From positions 1 through 30,805 of the forward strand of contig CAZCLK010000021.1 in assembly GCA_964499575.1 (NCBI GenBank): a stretch of 30,805 bases of DNA, written 5' to 3'. Numbering within the stretch: the first letter of the stretch is position 1; each line of letters opens with the position of its first letter. A program made the translations under genes and the position numbers. This stretch comes from JAAYCT01 sp964499575. GTDB taxonomy: Bacteria; Bacillota; Clostridia; Saccharofermentanales; Saccharofermentanaceae. Below, piece by piece: positions 16,247 to 24,862 of the stretch. Below the pieces are notes generated by a model. The model worked only from the letters and a program-made list of their open reading frames with translations, had not been told where the DNA came from and did not search any database.

Positions 16247-16514
16247 CGTTCCCGTGTTACCACCTCAAGTTTACGAGTCCGCTCGCGCGTACTGCCTCAC
16301 AGGGTACGGCCGCAGCGATACCCTTGCACAAGATAACGGTGTGCGCTCCGTCGCAGTCTACTCGAAAAGTCTTTCGGTGCGCGGCTCCGGGATGTATTCG
16401 CGTCTGTCCTTCATCAGCCTTGCACCGACCGGCTTTTCTCTGTATGTGAGGATCAGGCGTTACTCTTTCCCTTCAATGCCTTTGATTATTATCCGGACCG
16501 GAAAGGTCCCGATA
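16209..16514 (-). promoter_or_regulatory. tyrosine T-box riboswitch leader
   Basis: A leader of about 300 bases that senses uncharged tRNA-Tyr and then permits tyrS transcription. The T-box sequence GAGGTGGTAACACGG is at 16252-16266, next to the antiterminator and terminator. The specifier loop contains GAATACA, with the Tyr codon TAC at 16394-16396. GA-rich Stem I features (AAAGAGTAACGC near the 5' end) are in place. Specifier and downstream gene agree. Confidence 0.93.
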
Positions 16515-16520
16515 CGACGG

Positions 16521-16549
16521 ACTATAGCATCTTCGAAATAATCCGTCAA
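16521..16549 (-). promoter_or_regulatory. promoter of the tyrS T-box transcript
   Basis: TTGACG (16544-16549) and TATAGT (16521-16526) are exactly 17 bp apart, five of six matches each. Transcription would start near 16514. Together with the T-box this accounts for the 402-bp gap between tyrS and the next gene. Confidence 0.8.
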
Positions 16550-16568
16550 GAACGCCGGCTTCGCGCCG

Positions 16569-18299
16569 TCAACCTTCGGGATTCGGATCCGCCTGAGTCC
16601 ACGGATTACCGCTAAAAACGATCACATAATAACCCGTCCCGGTCTCCAGGACTTCTTCAACAAGATCCTTCCAGCTCTGCGGAAGGACGACGCTTTCGTA
16701 CTCGTCGGCAGACAGGAGGACAAAATACCGGTCAATGCCCGGCTGATCCTCAAACCATAACGGGCTGTTTTGCCAGTCCCAGTAGGAGGGTTTGTTGTCG
16801 AAAATCTCAAATCTCCGGACCCGGATTTCGTTATCCGATAATACCGTCGTCGTTGCGGAATTGAGAAAAGTCGCGAATCCGTACTCCAACTGATGGGCTT
16901 TCAAAAAGGCGATATTCCGTTGGATGTCACTATCACTTCCGTAATTCGGAGGCATTGTGAAAATGACTCCGATCGTGATGCATATTTGCAGAACAAAAAG
17001 CGCGGTGAATGCTGTCGCGATTCGCCGGATCACCGGAGCATCCGGTCGTTCCCGGTTCGTATCGATCGGGATATCGTCTGATTTTATCTCTTTTTCTTTC
17101 CGGGAAATGTTTTGTCCTTTCTTTTCCAGTAACCACTTCAGTCCGCATACAGAAGTCATGACCGCGGTGCCCAACATCGGAGTCATGCGCCAATTATACA
17201 TACCGACCAATCCGGTCGCGGTAAGAAAGATAATGAGCGCGGAAGTCAGTGCGTGCACCCATAGCATGATCTTCAGGGACCGGTCCCCGATTTTCCGATA
17301 AACAAAGAATAAGGATACGGGCAGAAGCAATAGGACAAGAAGGCACATGATCCGTAAAAAATTGACAACCGAATCCGGACTTACATATGGCGTGCCGCCC
17401 TGAATCGATACTCCAAAAAGCGTCAGAAGATGAGGAAGGATCCTCGAAGTGTTTTCCACCCACTGCTCGGGATCGGAATAGGTGGAATAGGCTCCCGCGT
17501 GCCCGGCGGCGATTTTCCCGAAATCCGAAAGAAGAAACAACACGCCCAGACCGATGACCGTCGATAGGAGCATGACCGTTGTCATCATTTTTGCTTTTCG
17601 GGTAAAAGGGTCGTTCCACTTCATTTGGGCATCGAAAAGTCGCTCCAGCCAGATCCCGCCCAACAAAGGCACAAGATATAATCCGACCATTTGCGAGTTA
17701 TCGGTCGCTACTCCGGCGGTCAGGATCGCGATCAGGATCATCGACCGCCATTGGTATTTGTCGGAATAGATATCTATGACCAAAGCTGATCCGACGACTA
17801 TGAATAAAATGCTCAGGCTGTAATAGATCACATGCTCCCACATGATCTCGCGGAGCTTGATACTTCCGGATAAAAGTATGAGCATCGACGCTACAAAAAA
17901 GTTCCGCCAGGCGCCCTTGAGGTTGAGACGTGAAGCAATGAAGAAAAGAGCGGCAATATAAAGCCCCGCGAAAATAATCATGCCTGCCGTGTGAACGGCG
18001 TAACGGACTCCAAAGATTGCGACCAAAGGGATCAGCCACAGATTCGCCCCGAATGGAAGTATCGCGGCATACGAGAAGTCGCGGCTGAGCGGTAAGCCGG
18101 ATTCGACCGAGGCGTTGGCCCAGTATATCGAATCCGCGCAGTCCGAGTGAAAATATCCGCGTGCCGGACCGATAATGAAATAAAGAACGCTGCCGATCGC
18201 AGCCAGGGCAAGGGCAAAAGAGAGCCATTGGACGAGCTTGCGCAAATCGATTTCCTTATTCATGGATCGTTTCAGACCTGAAACCGGATTCTCTTTCAT
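16569..18299 (-). CDS. polytopic membrane protein, GT-C-like, paralogue 1
   Basis: 576 residues with about ten membrane helices (28-44 through about 430-450) and a C-terminal extracytoplasmic domain of about 130 residues. The first external loop carries FHSDCADSIYWA, with acidic residues placed as in GT-C glycosyltransferases that use polyprenyl-phosphate sugars. It shares long blocks with the gene at 20177-21901: GYFH.D..D..YWA, YAAILPFG, KLRE.MW.H.IYYSLSIL, NWR..PMLGTAV, HQLEYG.A.F.NS, WFEDQPG.DRYF and EVLETGTG. The ATG follows GGAGAGG. It is divergent from a Dpm1/GtrB-like gene that could supply the lipid-linked sugar. The assignment as a glycosyltransferase is inference; no characterised relative is recognised. 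Confidence 0.8.
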   Translation of the reverse strand: MKENPVSGLKRSMNKEIDLRKLVQWLSFALALAAIGSVLYFIIGPARGYFHSDCADSIYWANASVESGLPLSRDFSYAAILPFGANLWLIPLVAIFGVRYAVHTAGMIIFAGLYIAALFFIASRLNLKGAWRNFFVASMLILLSGSIKLREIMWEHVIYYSLSILFIVVGSALVIDIYSDKYQWRSMILIAILTAGVATDNSQMVGLYLVPLLGGIWLERLFDAQMKWNDPFTRKAKMMTTVMLLSTVIGLGVLFLLSDFGKIAAGHAGAYSTYSDPEQWVENTSRILPHLLTLFGVSIQGGTPYVSPDSVVNFLRIMCLLVLLLLPVSLFFVYRKIGDRSLKIMLWVHALTSALIIFLTATGLVGMYNWRMTPMLGTAVMTSVCGLKWLLEKKGQNISRKEKEIKSDDIPIDTNRERPDAPVIRRIATAFTALFVLQICITIGVIFTMPPNYGSDSDIQRNIAFLKAHQLEYGFATFLNSATTTVLSDNEIRVRRFEIFDNKPSYWDWQNSPLWFEDQPGIDRYFVLLSADEYESVVLPQSWKDLVEEVLETGTGYYVIVFSGNPWTQADPNPEG

Positions 18300-18465
18300 G
18301 TTTGACCTCTCCTGTCCGTGTGTTCACATTAGGCGTTTGTTTCATTCCGGGCCCCTGATTACGTCTTAGGAGCTCACGCCGGTTCAGCAACGGATATTCA
18401 TTCGAAAATCTGTTATATTAATTATAAGTTTTATTCTATGTAACGCAATCGAGGAAGGTGAGAAG

Positions 18466-19458
18466 ATGCAATTACTGTCGATTATTGTACCTTGCTTCAA
18501 CGAAGAGGAAGTCATCGAAGAGACATACCGTCGGATCACCGGGATCTATCCGAAGCTCGGTATGGACGTGGAATTGATTTTCGTAAATGACGGCAGTAAA
18601 GATAAAACGATGCAGAAACTGACCGAATTCACGCATCTGTCTCCGGACGTAAAAGTGCTCAGTTTTTCCAGAAATTTCGGGCACCAGAGGGCAATTACCG
18701 CCGGCATGGACTATTCAAGCGGGGACGCGGTGATCGTAATCGACGCGGATCTTCAGGATCCTGTCGAGGTGATCGTGCAAATGGTCGAAAAATGGCGCGA
18801 AGGCTATGAGGTCGTTTACGGCAAGCGGATCGAGCGAAAAGGTGAGTCTGCATTTAAGAAAGCGACCGCCAAGATATTCTATCGTTTGCTGAATCGTCTG
18901 TCGGAAGCCCAGATACCGACGGACGTCGGCGATTTTCGATTAATCGACCGCAAAGTATGCGACACCTTGAAGCGCATGCCCGAACGCTCCAGATATGTTC
19001 GCGGATTGGTAGCCTGGCTCGGGTTCAAAACGGCGTTCGTCGAATATGTAAGAGAGCCCCGGTTTGCCGGAAAAACCAAGTATCCCCTCGCAAGAATGCT
19101 GAAATTGGCTTCGGACGGTGTGATATCCTTCTCCTATAAACCGCTCAAAATCGCTTCCTTTTCGGGTGTTTTGGTCTCAATCATCAGTTTCATCTATTTG
19201 CTTTATGTTCTGTACGCGGGATTATTCACCGACAATACGATATCCGGGTGGACATCTACGATGGCGGTCCTGCTTTTCATGTGCGGGATCATTCTTTCGG
19301 TGCTCGGCATCATCGGCGAATACATCGCCAGAATCTACGAGGAAGTGAAAGCACGGCCTATATACGTGATTGACCGGACGATCGGATTTCACGAGATCGA
19401 GCGTGAAATCAAGGAGGAAAAGCTGGAGGCTCAGGAAGCGCCGCCGGGGGACACGTGA
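18466..19458 (+). CDS. GT2 glycosyltransferase, Dpm1/GtrB-like
   Basis: 330 residues. It probably transfers a sugar from a nucleotide donor to undecaprenyl phosphate at the inner face of the membrane. The N-terminal GT-A domain has SIIVPCFNEEEVI, VNDGSKDKT, the RNFGHQRAITAGMDY block and the catalytic DADLQDP motif near residues 92-98. A PTDVGDFRLIDRKV segment follows. Two helices near the C-terminus (about 226-250 and 263-285) are the GtrB-type membrane anchor, followed by a charged tail. GAAGGTGAG stands before the ATG. The 166-bp upstream gap is AT-rich (TTATATTAATTATAAG near 18413-18428) and likely holds divergent promoters. The methyltransferase gene begins directly after the stop codon. 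Confidence 0.92.
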   Translation: MQLLSIIVPCFNEEEVIEETYRRITGIYPKLGMDVELIFVNDGSKDKTMQKLTEFTHLSPDVKVLSFSRNFGHQRAITAGMDYSSGDAVIVIDADLQDPVEVIVQMVEKWREGYEVVYGKRIERKGESAFKKATAKIFYRLLNRLSEAQIPTDVGDFRLIDRKVCDTLKRMPERSRYVRGLVAWLGFKTAFVEYVREPRFAGKTKYPLARMLKLASDGVISFSYKPLKIASFSGVLVSIISFIYLLYVLYAGLFTDNTISGWTSTMAVLLFMCGIILSVLGIIGEYIARIYEEVKARPIYVIDRTIGFHEIEREIKEEKLEAQEAPPGDT

Positions 19459-20163
19459 ATGGAAAATAGAAAATTCGATGATTTTGACCGCTATGCCGCC
19501 CGTTACAGGGAAGATCATACCGATAATGTCCAAAAAGTAAGCGGTGCTGACAGCGATTTTTTCAGCGAATATAAGATTGTTGAGATCGCTCGATGCGAAA
19601 AGGCTTTGGCCGGTTCAACCGTTCTCGATCTCGGTTGCGGCGACGGAAACAGCGCCGGATATTTTATGAAGCATCTCCGACCCGAGTACTACTATGGGAT
19701 CGACATTTCTTCGGAGAGCATCGGGATTGCGAACGGACGCGAACAACAAGGTTGCTCGTTTCAGTGTTATGACGGGGAAACCATCCCCTTCTCGGACGGA
19801 ACATTCGACATTGTTTTCATGGCCAATGTCCTGCATCATGTCGACTTCTCGTTTCACCGCCATATCATCGTCGAATGCCTCCGCGTATTGAAAAAAGGCG
19901 GCCGTTTGTATGTTTTCGAGCATAACCCGATCAATCCGGTTACGCGAAAAATAGTCAGGGATTGCGTTTTTGATGCCGACGCAAAACTTTTGCCGTCCCG
20001 CTACCTGATAAAAACGATCCTCGAGGCCGGTTTTGAAAAGGCAGAAAAGAAATACACCATCTTTTTCCCCAGAAAGAGATTTTTTAAGGCTCTGATCCCT
20101 CTGGAAAAACACCTGACCCATTGTCCGCTCGGCGGCCAGTACTTTGTTCGAAGCGTGAAATGA
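19459..20163 (+). CDS. class I SAM-dependent methyltransferase
   Basis: 234 residues. The SAM-binding motif VLDLGCGDGNSAG lies near residues 54-66, YYGIDISSESI forms motif II, and FDIVFMANVLHHV marks the catalytic face (type 11 methyltransferase fold). The late FEHNPINPVTRKIV block is typical of methyltransferases found in glycan or lipid clusters. The ATG abuts the TGA of the GT2 gene, so translation is probably coupled. Modification of a sugar or lipid carrier is inferred from context. The gene ends 13 bp from the convergent GT-C-like gene. Confidence 0.9.
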   Translation: MENRKFDDFDRYAARYREDHTDNVQKVSGADSDFFSEYKIVEIARCEKALAGSTVLDLGCGDGNSAGYFMKHLRPEYYYGIDISSESIGIANGREQQGCSFQCYDGETIPFSDGTFDIVFMANVLHHVDFSFHRHIIVECLRVLKKGGRLYVFEHNPINPVTRKIVRDCVFDADAKLLPSRYLIKTILEAGFEKAEKKYTIFFPRKRFFKALIPLEKHLTHCPLGGQYFVRSVK

Positions 20164-20176
20164 TTATGAGCGACTG

Positions 20177-21901
20177 CTAACTCAGATAATTCCATGGGTT
20201 CTGTCGAAAAACAACGACAACATGACCGGTTCCTGTCTCAAGGACTTCGTCGACCAGCAGTCCAGGATTTGTCCATTCCGGATACTCCGAAATTACGGTA
20301 TACTCATTCGTCGTCATCAGAATAAAGTATCGGTCCGCTCCGGGCTGGTCCTCAAACCATTTCCGATCATTCTGATAGGCTCTCTTCCGGATGCCGGTCA
20401 CAGAAATTTCGATACATCGGGTGCGCACTTCATTATCCGACAGAAGCGTGATCGCCTGGGAATTCCAAAAATCCGCATAGCCGTACTCGAGTTGATGATC
20501 TTTTAGAAAAGACGTCAATGTGTGAAGCTCGTTGTCTCGATTATAATCGGTCGGCATGCGCAGAATTTCCTGACCCGTCAGAATCACATTGAGAAGGATT
20601 ATAGCAAGGCATACAATCGAAAACCGCTTGCGCACCGACGACAGGAACCACAGGAGCGGCTTCCGGACGGCCCTGTTTTTGTGGACAGAAGCTGCTTTTA
20701 CATTCTCGAGCACTTCTCCCTTTTCGTCAAAAATCCACTTCAAGCTGAGTATCGTTGTCGGAACAGCCGTGCCCAACATCGGAATCAGACGCCAATTCGC
20801 CCCTCCGAGCGAACCGAGAGTCGATATAAAAACAATGACAATCGATGTCAGCGCGTGTGCCCAGAGAAAAAATCGCAGGGTTCTGTCCTTTATTTTTTTA
20901 TATACCGTAAACATGGCAACCGGCGTGATCATGATGACCAGAAGACCGCAAAGTTTGACGATAACAGGAATCGTATCGAGACTTACGATCGAGGACTGGC
21001 CTTCGATGACAATTCCGTAAAGTGAAATGATATTGGGCAGAACGCCGGAAAAATTATCCAGCCATGTTTCCGGCGCGGAAAAGGTCGAGTAGGCCTCCGC
21101 ATAAGCGGCAATGATATGTCCCTGATCGGAAATCAGATATAGAATGAGCAATCCTAAGGCAGTCGCTGATATCATGACGGCAGATAAGGTGAATAGCCGC
21201 TTCGTGAGCGTATCACGAAACCCGGCTTCTCTGCTGAAGAAACGTTCAAGTGCCGCCGCGCCCAACAACGGAACAAAATAAAGCGCGATCATTTGCGCGT
21301 TATCTAACGCAACTCCGGTTGTCAGGATGATGATGAGTACCGTCGTCGACCATTTGAATTTGTCTTTCAGATAGTTTAAGACCAGCGCTGAACCGAGGAC
21401 AAAAAAAAGGATGCTCAGACTGTAATAGATGGCGTGTCCCCACATCATTTCCCGCAGTTTGTCGCTACCCGATAAAAGCAAAATCATGCCGGTAACAAAG
21501 ACCATCCGCCAGCCGCCCTTCAATTCGAGGCAATGCGACAAGTAGAGTAACGAAGCAAAGTAGACGGCGGCGAAAATGACCATGCCTGCAACACAAGCAG
21601 AGTAATTCATTCCGAAAATCGCGATCAACGGGACCAGCCACAGTTGACTTCCGAAGGGAAGGATCGCGGCGTATCCGAAGTCCGGATTCAACAGGTGACC
21701 GGATTCGACCGTTGTGTACGCCCAATATAAAGTATCGGTATAATCCGCATGAAAGTACCCCCGCATGGGGCCGAGTTGATAGTAAATAATACAAATAAAT
21801 CCGACCGCGATCAGAAGTCCGGGCAGGAGCCTTCCTACGATTTGAACAGGAGATCCTCCGAAAAGTTTTCGAAGCGACTCAGCGATCGGATTTTTCTTCA
21901 T
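20177..21901 (-). CDS. polytopic membrane protein, GT-C-like, paralogue 2
   Basis: 574 residues from the ATG at 21901; a GTG at 21910 is also possible but has no spaced ribosome site. The topology is as in paralogue 1: about ten helices, with the acidic first loop FHADYTDTLYWA, then an extracytoplasmic tail with WFEDQPGADRYF and EVLETGTGHVVVVF. Identity to paralogue 1 is spread along the whole length, so the two arose by duplication. The start lies inside the end of the flavoenzyme gene (23-bp overlap), pointing to translational coupling. A role in adding a sugar outside the membrane is inferred. Confidence 0.8.
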   Translation of the reverse strand: MKKNPIAESLRKLFGGSPVQIVGRLLPGLLIAVGFICIIYYQLGPMRGYFHADYTDTLYWAYTTVESGHLLNPDFGYAAILPFGSQLWLVPLIAIFGMNYSACVAGMVIFAAVYFASLLYLSHCLELKGGWRMVFVTGMILLLSGSDKLREMMWGHAIYYSLSILFFVLGSALVLNYLKDKFKWSTTVLIIILTTGVALDNAQMIALYFVPLLGAAALERFFSREAGFRDTLTKRLFTLSAVMISATALGLLILYLISDQGHIIAAYAEAYSTFSAPETWLDNFSGVLPNIISLYGIVIEGQSSIVSLDTIPVIVKLCGLLVIMITPVAMFTVYKKIKDRTLRFFLWAHALTSIVIVFISTLGSLGGANWRLIPMLGTAVPTTILSLKWIFDEKGEVLENVKAASVHKNRAVRKPLLWFLSSVRKRFSIVCLAIILLNVILTGQEILRMPTDYNRDNELHTLTSFLKDHQLEYGYADFWNSQAITLLSDNEVRTRCIEISVTGIRKRAYQNDRKWFEDQPGADRYFILMTTNEYTVISEYPEWTNPGLLVDEVLETGTGHVVVVFRQNPWNYLS

Positions 21902-23456
21902 GGTACTCACTCTCTGAATTGACGCTCCATATTGCGTCTCTGGGCTTCAGGCCCCGGATGACGCGAACCGCTTCCGTGGCCGTAAGCATGGAATGGTCCA
22001 TATTATTATACCTGTGCTGACCGTTTCTTCCGACGCAATAGAGGTTGGAAATGCCGTCCAGATACTCACGCACGGAGTCGAACCGGTCATAGGCGCCGTA
22101 ATAAGCGGGGTAAGCCTTTTTTACCCGAATCCGGACCGAATCGAGAACATCACCGGGTTCGATCACCTTGATCTTGACCAGCTCGTCGATCGAAAAACGG
22201 ATGAAATCATCATCATTCATATTCCAGAAATCATCGCCCTCGTTACAAAAGTACTCGAGTCCGACCCAGATCGTCTCTTTGGGGTCCGCCACCATATACG
22301 GTGACCAGTTGTTGAATATCTGAAGTCTTCCGAGCCGGACCTCCCGCTCCTGAATGTAGATCCAGCAGTCCGGCACGCCGCCGTGGAGGGTCGCGTTTTT
22401 GGTCCGGTTCAGGAGGTTTAACTTCTTCACGAGAAGTCCGACCGTCATAAAATCACGGTACGGCAAGCTCGTCGCGGTCTCCCGGACCGGTGCCGGAACG
22501 TCGCCCGAAAAAGCCGTAAACAGGTCCTTGATCGCCATGGAGGAAATATAGTAATCGGCGGTGTAGGTCTCTTTTTGTCCTGTCTTCCCGTCGGTCGCTT
22601 CGACCGATACGATCCGCCCGTTCTCAAGGCGGATGCCGTCGACCGCCTTTTCGGTCAGGATGGTGCCGCCCAATTCCCTCACCTTGTCCGCCATCGTTTC
22701 CCAGTACTGACCGGGTCCCTTCTTGGGATAATGAAATTGCTCGATCAGAGAGGTCTCTGATGTTTTGCCTTTGCGGAAGGGCTTAGTGATCGCGTTAACG
22801 ATCGTTTTCCCGAGCGAAAGGCCTTTGACGCGTTGAGCGCCCCAATCGGCCGAGAGATTCGAGGGATGGACGCCCCACACCTTCTCCGTGTAATCTTCGA
22901 AAAACATCCGGTACAAAGGCTTTCCGAACCGGTTGATATAAAAATCCTCAAGCGAGTTCTCGGGTCTTTTTATGATCGCGGACTTCATATACCCGAATCC
23001 CGCTGCCATCGTGCGTCGAAGTCCCATGTTCAGGAAAGTCTGTGCTTTCATGCTGATCGGATAATCGAAAAACTTTCCGGCAAAAAGGATCCTTGAGATC
23101 CGGGTGCGCAGGAGCATGACCGGATCCTCGGTCTCGGGGTCCGGACCGCCTTCCGCGAAGGCCATATTCTGCCGACCCAGTTCTTTATCGTCGAGCGAGG
23201 GCTTGCCCTGAAGCGGCAGAAGCGACTCCCACAGGCGGTTTACCTCGGCGCTTTTCGAGAAAAATCGATGGCCGCCGATATCGATCCGGTGTCCGTTATG
23301 TTCCGCGGTTCTCGAGATTCCGCCCATGTATGGGCTCGCCTCCAGAATGACCGGCTTAATATCCGTCTCCGTTAAAAGCGTGTACGCGGCGGTCAGACCG
23401 GCCGGGCCGGCTCCGATGATCAACGCTTTCTTCTTTTCTGTCGATTGATCCTGCAT
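21879..23456 (-). CDS. FAD-dependent oxidoreductase, UDP-galactopyranose-mutase-like
   Basis: 525 residues of the amine-oxidase/UGM-like flavoprotein superfamily. FAD contacts are the GAGPAG motif (15-20), the ILEASPYMGGISRT segment, GGHRFFSK near 60-68, and a C-terminal VGRNGQHRYNNMDHSML block that closes over the flavin. The last block and the WGVHPSNLSADWGAQRVKG region recall the PRK07208-type relatives of UGM, longer than the classical 370-residue mutases. A substrate in surface-glycan synthesis, perhaps a furanose sugar, is inferred from the neighbours. AAGGAG seven bases before the ATG supports the start. The candidate promoter at 23549-23577 would drive this gene and the GT-C-like gene. 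Confidence 0.88.
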   Translation of the reverse strand: MQDQSTEKKKALIIGAGPAGLTAAYTLLTETDIKPVILEASPYMGGISRTAEHNGHRIDIGGHRFFSKSAEVNRLWESLLPLQGKPSLDDKELGRQNMAFAEGGPDPETEDPVMLLRTRISRILFAGKFFDYPISMKAQTFLNMGLRRTMAAGFGYMKSAIIKRPENSLEDFYINRFGKPLYRMFFEDYTEKVWGVHPSNLSADWGAQRVKGLSLGKTIVNAITKPFRKGKTSETSLIEQFHYPKKGPGQYWETMADKVRELGGTILTEKAVDGIRLENGRIVSVEATDGKTGQKETYTADYYISSMAIKDLFTAFSGDVPAPVRETATSLPYRDFMTVGLLVKKLNLLNRTKNATLHGGVPDCWIYIQEREVRLGRLQIFNNWSPYMVADPKETIWVGLEYFCNEGDDFWNMNDDDFIRFSIDELVKIKVIEPGDVLDSVRIRVKKAYPAYYGAYDRFDSVREYLDGISNLYCVGRNGQHRYNNMDHSMLTATEAVRVIRGLKPRDAIWSVNSESEYHEEKSDR

Positions 23457-23522
23457 GGAAAGCTCCTTATAGAAGAATTACTTGCGCGCGGCGCAGTACT
23501 GCGCCCGAGCCCTAAAATGCGA

Positions 23523-23536
23523 CGTCACACGTGACG
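23523..23536. repeat. short inverted repeat in the flavoenzyme leader
   Basis: CGTCAC-AC-GTGACG, six-base arms and two-base spacer. It lies between the candidate promoter and the start codon, where an operator or small hairpin could act. Confidence 0.4.
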
Positions 23537-23548
23537 AGGCCGTTGATA

Positions 23549-23577
23549 ATTCTTGCATATTAATCATTTTTAGTCAA
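23549..23577 (-). promoter_or_regulatory. candidate promoter of the flavoenzyme-GT-C operon
   Basis: TTGACT (23572-23577, five of six) and AAGAAT (23549-23554, four of six) are 17 bp apart on the minus strand. The leader would be about 85 bases. Confidence 0.5.
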
Positions 23578-23673
23578 TTCAGAGAGGCAACAATCAGACC
23601 CGAATCGACCGCATTTAGCGTCACTTATTGTATTATACCGCACTCTTCCTGTACAATAAAACGACGACGGGAA

Positions 23674-23742
23674 ATCGCTTGTTCATACCGGTCGCCGGTA
23701 AGCAAACAGGACGCAAGCGATGCGGATCCCGCGTTTTTTTTT
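23674..23742 (+). promoter_or_regulatory. structured leader with terminator-like hairpin before the first esterase gene
   Basis: An outer stem ATCGCTTG/CAAGCGAT (23674-23681 and 23714-23721) encloses a hairpin TACCGG-TCG-CCGGTA (23686-23700). It is followed by ATGCGG-ATC-CCGCGT (23720-23734) and nine T (23734-23742). The two structures share bases 23720-23721. It lies in the 325-bp divergent gap, 40 bases before the start codon. A plausible -10 TACAAT is at about 23652-23657. Confidence 0.45.
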
Positions 23743-23781
23743 ATAAGGTCATATACGAACGGAAAGAGAGTTTTTTTTGAA

Positions 23782-24837
23782 ATGATAAAAAGAGCAATCA
23801 ATGTACTGGCAATTATAATGGTAATCCTACTGATACTGCCCGCCTGCAATCAACATTCCGGAGCATCCGGGTCCGAATCCGCGGGTCAAACGACCGGGGA
23901 AACGCCCGCGTCCGCCACGGAGGCCGAAACTTCCGCAACAACAAGACTTTTGCCGACGGCAACGCCCACCCCGACCCCGAAGGTGTATTCACCGGAGCTC
24001 CTTCCCGAGGAACTGGCGAGCATCAAGCCCGGAAAACTTTCCCCGGAACATGAATTCTACGGTGAAGTCACTACGCTTGATCCGGAATGTGCGGACTATA
24101 TTCAAGAGCTTTCGATTTATGACGCGGAAATCGATGATACTTTTATCGTTCACATTTCTCTTCCCCCGGATTATCAGGAGGGGCAGAAATACCCGATGGT
24201 CGTCATGACAGACGGTGTCTGGCGCTTAAGCGACCACCCCGAGCTTCGTCCGATGATGGTCACGGAAGAAATCCAGCCGGTGATTCTGGCCAGTGTCGGT
24301 TATCCGAACGGATATGATTACACGACCATCCGGGAGAGAGATCTGATCGACGATCCGGAAAGTTATCTGCATTTTATCGTGGATAATCTGGTCCCGTACC
24401 TCTCCGGGATCTTCCCGGTCGACCGTGAAGACATGACTCTCACCGGCCATTCCTACGGAGGATACTGGGCATTTTACGCGATGTTCCATAACGATACAAT
24501 CGGCAAGAATACTTTTCAAAACTTCTACATCGGCAGTCCGTCTTTTCAGGCATCAACGAATTCCAAGCATATCGAAGATTATGCGAAAGATTATTTCGAG
24601 CTCAATGCGACTTTGAACTACAATGTATATGTGTGTGTCGGAAACGACGAACCGGGGGCCTTCAAACTGCCGATCACGGGATTTGTCGACGAATTGAACG
24701 CAAGAAATGACCCGGAACTTCAACTGAATTATGAGATCATCGAAGGACACGGCCACAATACGGTTTTCAAACCGTCGATCCGGAATGCGCTTATAATGTT
24801 TTACGGCAGCGACGAACCCGCGACGATACAGCAGTGA
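23782..24837 (+). CDS. esterase D-type alpha/beta hydrolase lipoprotein, copy 1
   Basis: 351 residues. The signal peptide ends in LPAC with Cys22. A Ser/Thr/Ala-rich spacer and TPTPTP run lead to the catalytic domain at about residue 68. Nucleophile Ser224 is in TGHSYGG and the likely catalytic His325 in GHGHNTVF, as in the putative-esterase (PF00756) family, whose members cleave feruloyl or acetyl esters, siderophores or S-formylglutathione. The anchored form suggests a polysaccharide ester or glycan substrate, an inference from position. The start at 23782 gives the correct signal peptide although the ribosome site (GGAAAGAGAG) is distant. It is followed after 25 bp by a paralogue. Confidence 0.88.
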   Translation: MIKRAINVLAIIMVILLILPACNQHSGASGSESAGQTTGETPASATEAETSATTRLLPTATPTPTPKVYSPELLPEELASIKPGKLSPEHEFYGEVTTLDPECADYIQELSIYDAEIDDTFIVHISLPPDYQEGQKYPMVVMTDGVWRLSDHPELRPMMVTEEIQPVILASVGYPNGYDYTTIRERDLIDDPESYLHFIVDNLVPYLSGIFPVDREDMTLTGHSYGGYWAFYAMFHNDTIGKNTFQNFYIGSPSFQASTNSKHIEDYAKDYFELNATLNYNVYVCVGNDEPGAFKLPITGFVDELNARNDPELQLNYEIIEGHGHNTVFKPSIRNALIMFYGSDEPATIQQ

Positions 24838-24862
24838 ATGATGCAGAAAGGTATTAAGTTTC

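Noticed and set aside
23674..23742. A cyclic-di-GMP (GEMM) riboswitch, because of GCAAAC and GGACGCAA
   Set aside because: The required hairpin between these two strings is missing and the second aptamer stem is not visible.
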